64,000 nt of DNA, from NCBI GenBank assembly GCA_944380295.1, contig CALWHE010000007.1, positions 1 through 64,000 of the forward strand. The letters are read 5' to 3'. The notes below the pieces were generated by a model, which was not told where the DNA came from, ran no database searches, and saw only the letters and a program-made list of their open reading frames with translations. The position numbers and the translations under genes were made by a program. This document shows positions 8,753 through 21,762 of this stretch, in pieces (the stretch's first letter is position 1; every line of letters begins with the position of its first letter). Source of the stretch: an uncultured Christensenellaceae bacterium (GTDB taxonomy: Bacteria > Bacillota > Clostridia > Christensenellales > UBA3700).

Positions 8753-10192
8753 ATGAAAGAAGTAAGAACACGTTTTGCGCCCTCTCCCACGGGCTTTATG
8801 CATATCGGCAATTTGCGCACCTGTCTTTACGCATATCTTTTTGCGCGCAAAGAAGGCGGAAAATTCATTTTGCGCATAGAAGATACAGACCGCGAACGCT
8901 TTGTGCAAGGCGCGGTGGAGACCATTTACCGCACCTTGGAAAAGGCGGGCATAGATCATGACGAAGGACCGGATAAAGACGGCGGCTGCGGACCTTATAT
9001 CCAGTCCGAACGCAAGAGCATTTATATGGAATACGCCAAAAAGCTGGTGGAACTGGGCGGCGCATACTATTGCTTTTGCACCAAAGAGCGCCTGGATTCC
9101 CTGGCGGACAAGGACGGCATAAAAAAATACGACAAGCACTGCCTGCGCCTTTCCAAACAAGAGGTGGAGGACAAGCTCGCCGCGGGAGAGCCGTTCGTCA
9201 TCAGGCAGAACGTGCCCACGGAGGGCGTTTCCGAATACGACGACATGGTCTACGGGCACATCGCCGTGCCCAACGCGGACATGGAAGACGGCATACTCAT
9301 CAAATCGGACGGCATGCCCACTTACAACTTTGCCAACGTGGTGGACGACCACCTCATGCGCATCTCCCACGTCATCCGCGGCATGGAGTATCTCTCCTCC
9401 ACGCCCAAATACAACCTCATGTATGACGCTTTCGGCTGGGAACGCCCCGCCTATATGCATCTGCCGCCCATCATGAAGGACGCACAGCGCAAGCTCTCCA
9501 AGCGTTACGGGGATGCCAACTTTGAAGACTTTTTGGAAAAAGGCTATCTGCCGCAAGCCATAGTCAATTATATCGCGCTGCTAGGGTGGTCGCCGAAGGG
9601 AAATGAAGAGAAGTTGAGCATGGAAGATCTGAAAGCGCAATTCGACGTGGACGGACTGAGCAAGTCCCCCTCCATCTTTGACGAGGCAAAGATGCGCTGG
9701 CTCAACGGCGAATACTTGAAGGCGATGACTCCGTCCGAGTTCACCGCCGTGGCGCTGCCGTGGTATGAAAAGAGCGACGTGAAGGGCATGTTCGACTATG
9801 ACAAACTCTCCAAGCTGCTCATTCCGCGCGTGGAGATACTCTCCGAGATCCCGGAGAAGATAAACTTTTTGGCGCACTTTGAGGCGTTCGACCCCGCCAT
9901 GTTCGAGCACAAAAAGATGAAGATAACGCAGCCGCTTGCGCGTGAGATCTTGGAAAAAGTCCTGCCCGTGCTCAAAGCGCAAAAAGAGTGGACGGACGAA
10001 GCGCTCAAAGCCAAGCTCTCTGCCTGCGCGGAAGAGTGGCAGGTGAAAAGCGGGCAGGTCTTTCTGCCTCTGCGCCTTGCCGTCACCGCCGCCGCCGTCA
10101 CTCCCGGCGGAGCCACGGAGATAGCCGAACTTTTGGGCAGGGAAGAAACGATAAGAAGAGTGGAGTTTTGCCTTGACAATGTGCTGCGGTGA
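8753..10192 (+). CDS. gltX: Glutamyl-tRNA synthetase
   Basis: A 479-residue class I aminoacyl-tRNA synthetase. The HIGH motif appears as MHIGN (residues 16-20) in APSPTGFMHIGNLRT and the KMSKS loop as KLSKR near residue 250. The usual FILRIEDTDR block follows the HIGH motif. The length fits the family (about 470-490). In Clostridia this enzyme commonly also charges tRNA-Gln for later amidation by GatCAB; whether it is discriminating here cannot be decided by eye. A hairpin terminator follows the gene. Confidence 0.96.
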   Translation: MKEVRTRFAPSPTGFMHIGNLRTCLYAYLFARKEGGKFILRIEDTDRERFVQGAVETIYRTLEKAGIDHDEGPDKDGGCGPYIQSERKSIYMEYAKKLVELGGAYYCFCTKERLDSLADKDGIKKYDKHCLRLSKQEVEDKLAAGEPFVIRQNVPTEGVSEYDDMVYGHIAVPNADMEDGILIKSDGMPTYNFANVVDDHLMRISHVIRGMEYLSSTPKYNLMYDAFGWERPAYMHLPPIMKDAQRKLSKRYGDANFEDFLEKGYLPQAIVNYIALLGWSPKGNEEKLSMEDLKAQFDVDGLSKSPSIFDEAKMRWLNGEYLKAMTPSEFTAVALPWYEKSDVKGMFDYDKLSKLLIPRVEILSEIPEKINFLAHFEAFDPAMFEHKKMKITQPLAREILEKVLPVLKAQKEWTDEALKAKLSACAEEWQVKSGQVFLPLRLAVTAAAVTPGGATEIAELLGREETIRRVEFCLDNVLR

Positions 10193-10217
10193 GCGCGGCA
10201 ATCGATAAAAACGAACC

Positions 10218-10244
10218 AAGCGCGTCCGAAAGGCGCGCTTTTTT
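10218..10244 (+). terminator. Terminator of gltX
   Basis: AAGCGCG/CGCGCTT stem with a nine-base loop, running into T residues, 25 bases past the gltX stop. Confidence 0.85.
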
Positions 10245-10340
10245 GCTTGAAAAGCGCATTATTTGCAAAAAACGTTTGCGTAAGCGGAAAAATGCGTTTG
10301 TTGTTTGCCGATACCACTCATCGAGCTGAAAATCGGCATT

Positions 10341-10368
10341 GAAAAGGGCGCGTCCTTGCGGCGCGCCC
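10341..10368 (-). terminator. Terminator of lacZ-1
   Basis: On the minus strand a GGGCGCG/CGCGCCC stem is followed by TTTTC, 45 bases past the lacZ-1 stop. Confidence 0.8.
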
Positions 10369-10412
10369 TTGGTGTTTTACGCTCATCGCGTTTATCTGCT
10401 TTGCGGGGCTGT

Positions 10413-13502
<3,090 letters not shown>

Positions 13503-13511
13503 TTATAAGTT

Positions 13512-13540
13512 ATTATAACATATTAAAAGATATATTGCAA
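13512..13540 (-). promoter_or_regulatory. Promoter of lacZ-1
   Basis: Minus-strand TTGCAA (13535-13540), 17-base spacer, TATAAT (13512-13517), 43 bases before the start codon. Confidence 0.8.
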
Positions 13541-13704
13541 ATTTATTTTTACATTGCGTGCGCCGCGCCGCCGGAGAACGTTTTTTGCTTGCGCAAAAAC
13601 GCCGCGGCAGAGCGGACGCTCCGGGCAGAGGTCAAAATGCGTAAGTGCAGAGCAAAAGAAAGCGGTGTTTGCGCCGCCAAAGAACAAAACAGTTGTTTTA
13701 ATCA

Positions 13705-13733
13705 TTGACGAAAGCGGCGCGGCGTGTTATAAT
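13705..13733 (+). promoter_or_regulatory. Promoter of copA
   Basis: TTGACG (13705-13710), 17-base GC-rich spacer, TATAAT (13728-13733), 34 bases before the TTG start. I see no clear CueR or CsoR-type dyad in or next to it. Confidence 0.8.
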
Positions 13734-13766
13734 GGTTGAAAAGATAAGTTAAGAGAGGCTAACAAA

Positions 13767-16349
<2,583 letters not shown>

Positions 16350-16353
16350 GTAT

Positions 16354-17382
16354 ATGCTGAAAAAAGTCAAAACGCTGCTGAGTTCGGAAGAAGTCAAGGC
16401 GCTCACGCCCGTGAGCGAGAGTTTGCGCGCCGTCAAGGAAGAGCGCGACAGGCAGGCGGAAGCCATTTTGACGGGCGAGGATAAGCGCAAAATGCTGATC
16501 GTGGGTCCGTGCTCGGCGGATAATGAAGACGCCGTGTGCGATTATGTGGCGCGTCTTGCCAAAGTGGCGGACAAGGTGAAGGATAAATTTTTGATCATCC
16601 CCCGCATTTACACCAACAAGCCGCGCACCAAAGGAGAGGGGTATAAGGGCATTTTGCATAATCCCGATCCGCATAACGCCGCCACGGATATCCAGGCGGG
16701 CGTGATAGCGCTGCGCAAAATGCATATCCGCGCCATTTCCGAAAGCGGACTTTCCAGCGCGGATGAGATGTTGTATCCGGACAACCACGTCTTTTTGGAC
16801 GATCTGCTCACTTATGTGGCGATCGGCGCGCGCAGCACGGAAGATCAGCAGCACAGGCTGGTGGCAAGCGGCATAGACCTGCCCGCCGGTTTCAAAAACC
16901 CCATGAACGGCAGCGTGCGCGTCACGCTCAATTCCATTTACGCCGCCCAGATACCCAACGAATTCAAATACCGCCAATACCAGGTGAAAACGGAAGGCAA
17001 CCCTTATGCGCACATGATCTTGCGCGGCGGCGTGGACGTTTATAACAACAACTTCCCCAATTACCATTACGAAGACGTGATGGGTGCGATCGAGCTTTAT
17101 GAAAAAAGCGGGTTGAAAAACCCTGCCATCATCATCGATACCAACCACTCCAACTCCGGCAAAAAGTATATCGAACAGATACGCATCGCCAAGGAGATCT
17201 TCACCAATATGAAGTGGAGCGAAAAAATGCACGAATACGTCAAAGGTCTGCTGATAGAAAGTTATATAGAAGACGGCGCACAGCCCGTCAGCGGCACCAC
17301 TTACGGCATGTCCGTTACGGACGCTTGCATAGGGTGGGAGAAGACGGAGAGGTTGATTTACGATTTGTCAAACATGATATAA
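16354..17382 (+). CDS. 3-deoxy-7-phosphoheptulonate (DAHP) synthase, type I
   Basis: A 342-residue enzyme condensing phosphoenolpyruvate and erythrose 4-phosphate, the first step of the shikimate pathway. Recognised from LIVGPCSADN, RIYTNKPRT, GYKGILHNPDP, RAISESGLSSADE, GARSTEDQQHR, RGG near the middle, DTNHSNSGKKY and the terminal SVTDACIGWE. These are the AroF/AroG/AroH-type blocks, including the metal ligands Cys, His, Glu and Asp. There is no separate regulatory domain. It starts four bases after copA with only a weak ribosome site, so it may depend on copA translation. No other aromatic-pathway gene is nearby. Confidence 0.93.
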   Translation: MLKKVKTLLSSEEVKALTPVSESLRAVKEERDRQAEAILTGEDKRKMLIVGPCSADNEDAVCDYVARLAKVADKVKDKFLIIPRIYTNKPRTKGEGYKGILHNPDPHNAATDIQAGVIALRKMHIRAISESGLSSADEMLYPDNHVFLDDLLTYVAIGARSTEDQQHRLVASGIDLPAGFKNPMNGSVRVTLNSIYAAQIPNEFKYRQYQVKTEGNPYAHMILRGGVDVYNNNFPNYHYEDVMGAIELYEKSGLKNPAIIIDTNHSNSGKKYIEQIRIAKEIFTNMKWSEKMHEYVKGLLIESYIEDGAQPVSGTTYGMSVTDACIGWEKTERLIYDLSNMI

Positions 17383-17445
17383 GCGAAAGAGAAAAAGGAT
17401 AAGGCTTTTCCCGTTACAAACGGGAACTGCCTTTTCCTCTTTCGC
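17383..17445 (+). terminator. Large hairpin ending the copA-DAHP synthase transcript
   Basis: An interrupted long stem pairs GCGAAAGAG (17383-17391) with CTCTTTCGC (17437-17445), enclosing a second GGGA-type hairpin around 17409-17427. It lacks a clean T-run, so it may act as a 3'-end stabiliser rather than a classical terminator. Confidence 0.5.
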
Positions 17446-17855
17446 TTCCCGAAAGACAACCCCGGCATTCGCAATCGACGTTATAATTTCATTATACTTA
17501 TATTTGGGGTGCAGCGTTACGCCGCCTCCGCCTCTCTACCGAGAAATCGATTGCTTGAGCCGCGGTTTTCTCTCTTTTTGCGGAACGGTATAACGCTGTT
17601 GTGCGGAGAGATATGCATATTGCAGAGCACGCTTTTGCGGGGGAAATAAGACAGCGTGGTCACCACGCCACTCTTTCCGCCGCCGCGGGAGCGGCGCGCA
17701 AGGCAGTCGCCTTGCCCAAGGTGCGCTCACCGAAAAGCGCGGTTTTCGGTGGCGGGATATTACACTTTACTATGGAAGTATTGCGAAGAGATTAGCCTGG
17801 AAAACAAACAAGCTACATCAAGGCATATAATGGGTGCAGCGGCACGCTGCCCGCC
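17446..17855. other. Gene-free stretch with short palindromes, left flank of the hairpin arrays
   Basis: No credible coding frame. It holds several hairpins, for example GTGGTCACCAC near 17669, GCAAGGCAGTCGCCTTGC near 17697 and CACCGAAAA...TTTTCGGTG near 17728-17752. A block at 17807-17855 (AGGCATATAATGGGTGCAGC and following) recurs inverted at 63828-63878 near the window end. The GGGTGCAGCG...CGCTGCCC hairpin recurs several times around the arrays. Confidence 0.6.
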
Positions 17856-18101
17856 ACGTCCGCGATGCGCCGTGCTGTGCACGGCAGTATGAGCGGACAT
17901 TTCACGTGCCCTCTCGTCGCTCTGCGGTTTGAGGGCACATTTCACGTTTTTGCCTTGTGAGGCAAAAACATTTCACTTTTGCGCGGCAGTATACGTTCGC
18001 TTACCGCTCACTTATATCTGCGCAAAAATTTCACGTCCGGAGCCGCCGAACATTGCTTGCGCTTACTTCGGTTGTTCGGCGGCGCAGGACATAAAGGGGT
18101 G
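17856..18101 (+). repeat. Hairpin-array element, copy A
   Basis: 246 bp. Five consecutive stem-loops: 17858-17898 (GTCCGC/GCGGAC), 17906-17938 (GTGCCCTC/GAGGGCAC), 17946-17969 (GTTTTTGCC/GGCAAAAAC), 17977-18027 (TTTTGCGC/GCGCAAAA) and 18035-18090 (GTCC...GGAC with inner CCGCCGAAC/GTTCGGCGG). The first four are each followed by the same heptamer ATTTCAC (17899, 17939, 17970, 18028). No open frame with a ribosome site. The function is unknown; it resembles a structured RNA or a recombination or transposition substrate. Confidence 0.85.
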
Positions 18102-18182
18102 GAGCGCCCCGCGCTCCCGTCACGCTGCCGCCCCGCGCTCCGGGTGCAGCATTATACTCTAATAGCGCCGCAGGCAGCCGCA

Positions 18183-18428
18183 ACGTCCGCGATGCGCCGT
18201 GCTGTGCACGGCAGTATGAGCGGACATTTCACGTGCCCTCTCGTCGCTCTGCGGTTTGAGGGCACATTTCACGTTTTTGCCTTGTGAGGCAAAAACATTT
18301 CACTTTTGCGCGGCAGTATACGTTCGCTTACCGCTCACTTATATCTGCGCAAAAATTTCACGTCCGGAGCCGCCGAACATTGCTTGCGCTTACTTTGGTT
18401 GTTCGGCGGCGCAGGACATAAAGGGGTG
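18183..18428 (+). repeat. Hairpin-array element, copy B
   Basis: Direct repeat of copy A at an offset of 327 bases over 246 bp, with a single mismatch that I can see (CTTCGG in A, CTTTGG in B, near 18395). It is followed by a GGGGTGCAGCGTCACGCTGC hairpin at 18424 and ends about 40 bases before the promoter of the ArsR operon. Confidence 0.85.
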
Positions 18429-18469
18429 CAGCGTCACGCTGCCCGCGCAAAAATTTTTCGTCAAAATAG

Positions 18470-18498
18470 TTGACAAGCGCAAATTCGCGGCATATAAT
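18470..18498 (+). promoter_or_regulatory. Promoter of the ArsR-family regulator gene
   Basis: Perfect TTGACA (18470-18475), 17-base spacer, perfect TATAAT (18493-18498). An inverted-repeat operator begins five bases downstream. Confidence 0.88.
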
Positions 18499-18502
18499 GT
18501 AA

Positions 18503-18526
18503 TTGAACATTTGAAGAAGTGTTCAA
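18503..18526 (+). promoter_or_regulatory. ArsR/SmtB-type operator 1
   Basis: Perfect seven-base inverted repeat TTGAACA-N10-TGTTCAA across the likely transcription start, the usual place for CadC/SmtB-type repressor binding. Confidence 0.75.
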
Positions 18527-18538
18527 GTGAGGTCGGAG

Positions 18539-18886
18539 ATGGAAGAGAGCAAACTGAACGAAAAATTGAACGCCGTCAGGGCAGAACTGCCCGATGATGA
18601 CGAGCTTTGCGACCTTGCCGATCTTTTCAAGATGTTCGGCGATTCCACGCGCGCCAAAATTTTGAGTTGTCTGCAACAGGCGGACCTGTGCGTGGGGGAG
18701 ATAGCGGAAGTGCTGGGCATGACGGTTTCCGCCGTGTCCCATCAGCTGCGCGTGCTGCGCGGCGCCAAATTGGTCAAAGGCACCAAAGAGGGAAAAGAGG
18801 TCAAGTATTCCTTGGACGACGATCACGTCACCAAGATCATGGAATACGGCTTGACCCACGTCAACGAGGGCAAAACGCGCGGATAA
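18539..18886 (+). CDS. ArsR/SmtB-family metalloregulator
   Basis: A 115-residue winged-helix repressor. The region LADLFKMFGDSTRAKILSCLQQADLCVGEIAEVLGMTVSAVSHQLRVLR is the classic ArsR fold, with the ELCDLA and DLCVGE segments corresponding to the CadC/SmtB metal-sensing regions and Cys in the alpha-3 position (DLCV). The C-terminal helix contains HVTKIMEYGLTHVNE, with the Asp/His spacing of the alpha-5 zinc site. It therefore probably senses Zn or Cd and derepresses the ATPase downstream. I start at the ATG 18539; a GTG at 18527 is in frame but overlaps the operator. It is flanked by operators 1 and 2. Confidence 0.9.
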   Translation: MEESKLNEKLNAVRAELPDDDELCDLADLFKMFGDSTRAKILSCLQQADLCVGEIAEVLGMTVSAVSHQLRVLRGAKLVKGTKEGKEVKYSLDDDHVTKIMEYGLTHVNEGKTRG

Positions 18887-18924
18887 AGGAGCGGACGTGA
18901 TGTCCGTTTTATTCGCGTAGATAC

Positions 18925-18956
18925 TTGAATAATTGCTCAATAATGTAATTATTCAA
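18925..18956 (+). promoter_or_regulatory. ArsR/SmtB-type operator 2
   Basis: Perfect ten-base inverted repeat TTGAATAATT-N12-AATTATTCAA between the regulator and the HMA gene. It shares the TTGAA...TTCAA arms of operator 1 but is longer and AT-rich. It could control the HMA-ATPase unit separately from the regulator. Confidence 0.7.
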
Positions 18957-19008
18957 ATCAAACAGGGAATGTGCCGCAAGGCAAATATATATTCCGCGAG
19001 GAAAAGAT

Positions 19009-19227
19009 ATGAAAAAGGTATTTAAGCTGCAAGATCTGGACTGCGCCGTGTGCGCCGCCAAGATGGAGGACTCCATCGCCAAGATCGAGGGCGTGAACAG
19101 TGTGAGCGTGAGTTTCATGGCGCAGCGCATGAGCATAGACGCTGACGAAGAGCGCTTTGAAGAGGTGATGGACGAAGTGGTCAAAAGGTGCAGAAGGGTG
19201 GAGCCGGACTGCCGCATAATTCGCTGA
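19009..19227 (+). CDS. Free heavy-metal-associated (HMA) domain protein
   Basis: A 72-residue single HMA domain with LDCAVCAAKME (Cys12, Cys15), a beta-alpha-beta-beta-alpha-beta length and no membrane segment. The LDCxxC form with a preceding Asp is typical of the Zn/Cd/Pb group rather than the Cu group. AGGAAAAG precedes the ATG. It ends ten bases before the ATPase gene, which itself lacks an N-terminal HMA domain, so this protein probably serves as its detached metal-binding domain or chaperone. Confidence 0.9.
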   Translation: MKKVFKLQDLDCAVCAAKMEDSIAKIEGVNSVSVSFMAQRMSIDADEERFEEVMDEVVKRCRRVEPDCRIIR

Positions 19228-19237
19228 GGAGGAGCAA

Positions 19238-21178
19238 ATGAAAGGCTTTGTATTGAGCGCCAAGCAAAGAAAAACGCTGCTGCGCATCATCGTGGCGCTG
19301 GCGGCGTTTGCGGCGATCTTCATCGCGGACAAGGCGGTGGGGCTGGGCACGGTTTTCAGCGGCGGCGCGGCGTGGGTCTTCCCCTTTGCGCTTTATTTGG
19401 CGGTGTATCTTTTGATAGGTTACGACGTTTTGTGGCGCGCGGGGCGCAATATCGCCCACGGGCAGGTGTTCGACGAAAACTTTTTGATGTGCGTTGCCAC
19501 CCTGGGCGCCTTTGCGCTGGCGATCTACCGCGGCGTTTCCGGCATGGACATAGAAGGTTTTGACGAGGCGTGCGCCGTGCTCCTGTTCTACCAGGTGGGC
19601 GAATTTTTCCAGGACTATGCGGCGGGCAAATCGCGCAGATCCATCTCCGCGCTCATGGACATACGCCCCGATCACGCCAATCTGCTCAAAGACGGCGCGG
19701 CGGTGAGCGTGGATCCGGAAGAAGTCAAGGTGGGCGACGTTATCCGCGTGGATCCGGGCGAGCGCGTGCCGCTGGACGGAGTGGTGATAAGCGGCGCTTC
19801 TGCTCTGGATACAAAGGCGCTGACGGGCGAATCTCTGCCGCGCGATGTTCATGAGGGCGACGCGGTGATAAGCGGCAGCGTGAACCTCTCTTCGCAGCTG
19901 AATGTGAGGGTGGAAAAGGAGTTTTACGATTCCACCGTGTCCAAGATCTTGGAACTGGTGGAAAACGCCTCTTCCCAAAAGTCGAGGGCGGAGAACTTCA
20001 TCACCAAATTTGCCAAATATTATACTCCTACGGTGGTCATCGTTGCGCTTTTGCTGGCGGTGATCCCCGGCGCGGTCACGGGCGAGTGGGCGCAATGGAT
20101 ATACCGCGCGCTCAGTTTTTTGGTGGTGTCCTGCCCCTGCGCGCTGGTCATCTCCATCCCCCTTTCCTTCTTTGCCGGCATAGGCGCGGCGTCGCGTTAC
20201 GGCATTTTGATCAAAGGGTCTAATTATCTGGAAAAATTCAACGGCGCAAACACCTTTGTCTTTGACAAGACGGGCACGCTCACCAAGGGCAACTTTGAGG
20301 TGAAAGAGGTGCTGCCGGCGGAAAATGGCAGGGAAGTGCTGCGCCTTGCCGCCATTGCCGAGCGCGATTCTTCCCACCCCATCGCCCGTTCCGTGTGCGC
20401 CGCGTTCGGCGGCGAGGCGGAGGGCGGATACACCCTCACGAACATTGCGGGAGAAGGCGTGGCGGCGCAGTCGGGCGCGGACCGGATAGTCTGCGGCAAC
20501 GAAAAACTCATGGTGCGCGAGGGCATTGAGTATGTGCCGCACGCGGGCGTGGGCACGGTGGTCTATGTGGCGCACAACGGCGAATTTATCGGTTCGATAC
20601 TCATCGGCGATCGGATAAAGCCGGAGGCGCGCGAAGTGACGGGCACACTGGCGCAAATGGGGTGCAAGACCGTCATGCTCACCGGCGACAACGCCGCCGT
20701 GGCGGAAAAGGTGGCGCAGGAGTTGGGCGTGAGCGAATACAAGGCGTCCTTGCTACCGCAAAACAAGGTGGAAGAGGTGGAAAAACTGCTGGCGCGGCAG
20801 GAGAAAGGGCGCGCGCTCTGCTTTGTGGGCGACGGCATAAACGACGCGCCCGTGCTCATGCGTTCGGATATCGGCATCGCCATGGGCGGCGTGGGCAGCG
20901 ACGCGGCGATAGAGGCGGCGGACATCGTGCTCATGCACGACGACCTCAAAGGTCTGCCCCTTGCCAAACGTATAGCGCGCAAAACCATGGCGGTGGTGCG
21001 GGAAAACATCGTCTTTTCCCTGGCGGTAAAAGCCGTTATCCTCATTCTCTCCGCGCTGGGCTTTACCAATATGTGGGTGGCGGTGTTCGGCGACGTGGGC
21101 GTGGCGGTGCTGGCGATCCTCAACGCCATGCGCGTAAATTCGCGCTATGAGGACAAAGGGGCGGAAAAGCGCGCCTGA
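19238..21178 (+). CDS. Zn/Cd/Pb-type P1B ATPase lacking its own HMA domain
   Basis: A 646-residue heavy-metal exporter of the ZntA/CadA group. It starts directly with membrane helices; the N-terminal metal-binding domain is absent. Motifs: ALTGES, SCPCALVIS with CPC near 299, DKTGTLTKG near 342, SSHPIARS, MLTGDN, GDGINDAPVLMRSDIGIAMGG, and the final helix with the Asp-containing FTNMWVAVFGDVGVAVLAI characteristic of divalent-cation P1B-2 pumps. The upstream HMA gene and the ArsR regulator complete a detoxification operon, which ends in a strong terminator. Confidence 0.93.
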   Translation: MKGFVLSAKQRKTLLRIIVALAAFAAIFIADKAVGLGTVFSGGAAWVFPFALYLAVYLLIGYDVLWRAGRNIAHGQVFDENFLMCVATLGAFALAIYRGVSGMDIEGFDEACAVLLFYQVGEFFQDYAAGKSRRSISALMDIRPDHANLLKDGAAVSVDPEEVKVGDVIRVDPGERVPLDGVVISGASALDTKALTGESLPRDVHEGDAVISGSVNLSSQLNVRVEKEFYDSTVSKILELVENASSQKSRAENFITKFAKYYTPTVVIVALLLAVIPGAVTGEWAQWIYRALSFLVVSCPCALVISIPLSFFAGIGAASRYGILIKGSNYLEKFNGANTFVFDKTGTLTKGNFEVKEVLPAENGREVLRLAAIAERDSSHPIARSVCAAFGGEAEGGYTLTNIAGEGVAAQSGADRIVCGNEKLMVREGIEYVPHAGVGTVVYVAHNGEFIGSILIGDRIKPEAREVTGTLAQMGCKTVMLTGDNAAVAEKVAQELGVSEYKASLLPQNKVEEVEKLLARQEKGRALCFVGDGINDAPVLMRSDIGIAMGGVGSDAAIEAADIVLMHDDLKGLPLAKRIARKTMAVVRENIVFSLAVKAVILILSALGFTNMWVAVFGDVGVAVLAILNAMRVNSRYEDKGAEKRA

Positions 21179-21203
21179 CCCGGTTTGACCGGTCGGACGA
21201 ATG

Positions 21204-21256
21204 CGGCGGATATGACGGCGGCAGTCTTGCCGCCCGGCATATGCGCCGATTTTTTT
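21204..21256 (+). terminator. Terminator of the Zn/Cd efflux operon
   Basis: Outer stem CGGCGgATATG/CATATgCGCCG with an inner GCGGCA/TGCCGC hairpin, then seven T residues at 21250-21256. Confidence 0.85.
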
Positions 21257-21271
21257 GCCGTGAGTTCCCGC

Positions 21272-21300
21272 TTGACAGGACAGGCGGCGCAAGCTATAAT
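21272..21300 (+). promoter_or_regulatory. Promoter of the XRE regulator gene
   Basis: TTGACA (21272-21277), 17-base spacer, TATAAT (21295-21300), 18 bases before the ATG, so the 5' leader is very short. Confidence 0.85.
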
Positions 21301-21318
21301 AAAACCGAGGTGAAACTA

Positions 21319-21717
21319 ATGGAAATCGTAAACATTATGGACATCGATTATAAGGCTTTGGGTTATAAAATTGCCGAATTGCGCGCCACCAACGAAAATT
21401 TGCGCAGATACGTCTGTTTTTTCAAGCACGCCACGGCGTGCGACGAATATGTGCCGGAGTGCGCGAGCGGAGCAAGGTGCGACGCCTGCGCCGAGCCGGA
21501 AGAGGCGGAAGTTTCGCAGCAGGAATTGGGTATGGTGCTGGGAGCCAGCCGGGACAAGGTTTATTCCTGGGAAACGGGGCGCACCTCGCCGGAGCTGCCC
21601 GAACTTGACGCGCTGGCAAAGATCTGCGGCATGAGCCTGCCGGAATTGATGGAGAGCGTGTCGGAATACAGATTGCCGCAGGAGATAAATGATATTGACA
21701 GAAACCCCCTTCGGTGA
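21319..21717 (+). CDS. XRE-family regulator with a cysteine-rich insertion in the HTH
   Basis: A 132-residue protein. DYKALGYKIAELRATNE is the first helix of a Cro/C1 HTH and VSQQELGMVLGASRDKVYSWETGRTSPELPEL supplies the remaining helices, but they are separated by about 38 residues carrying Cys33, Cys41, Cys48, Cys54 and Cys57. In ordinary XRE domains this gap is only a few residues. The insertion ends in a CDAC pair and could bind metal or form disulfides, turning the HTH into a sensor; that is inference. The ATG at 21319 has GAGGTG upstream. It lies just after the metal-efflux operon but has its own promoter. Confidence 0.75.
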   Translation: MEIVNIMDIDYKALGYKIAELRATNENLRRYVCFFKHATACDEYVPECASGARCDACAEPEEAEVSQQELGMVLGASRDKVYSWETGRTSPELPELDALAKICGMSLPELMESVSEYRLPQEINDIDRNPLR

Positions 21718-21723
21718 TATAAT
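21695..21723 (+). promoter_or_regulatory. Promoter of the vWA-domain gene
   Basis: TTGACA (21695-21700), 17-base spacer, TATAAT (21718-21723). The -35 lies inside the last codons of the XRE gene. Confidence 0.85.
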
Positions 21724-21762
21724 TGCAATTAGGGCGGCGGCAGTCCGCCGATAGGAGGGAAA

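Noticed and set aside
8603-9556. N-terminal extension of the dipeptidase to 749 residues
   Set aside because: The extra 318 codons run antisense to gltX and across its promoter; M20 similarity begins at MMDN.
17929-18597. Two plus-strand frames starting MRAHFTFLPCEAKTFHF, repeated at 17929 and 18256
   Set aside because: They arise from the hairpin-array repeats; no ribosome site, and the copies keep stems rather than codons. A related minus-strand frame at 63401-63673 has the same origin.
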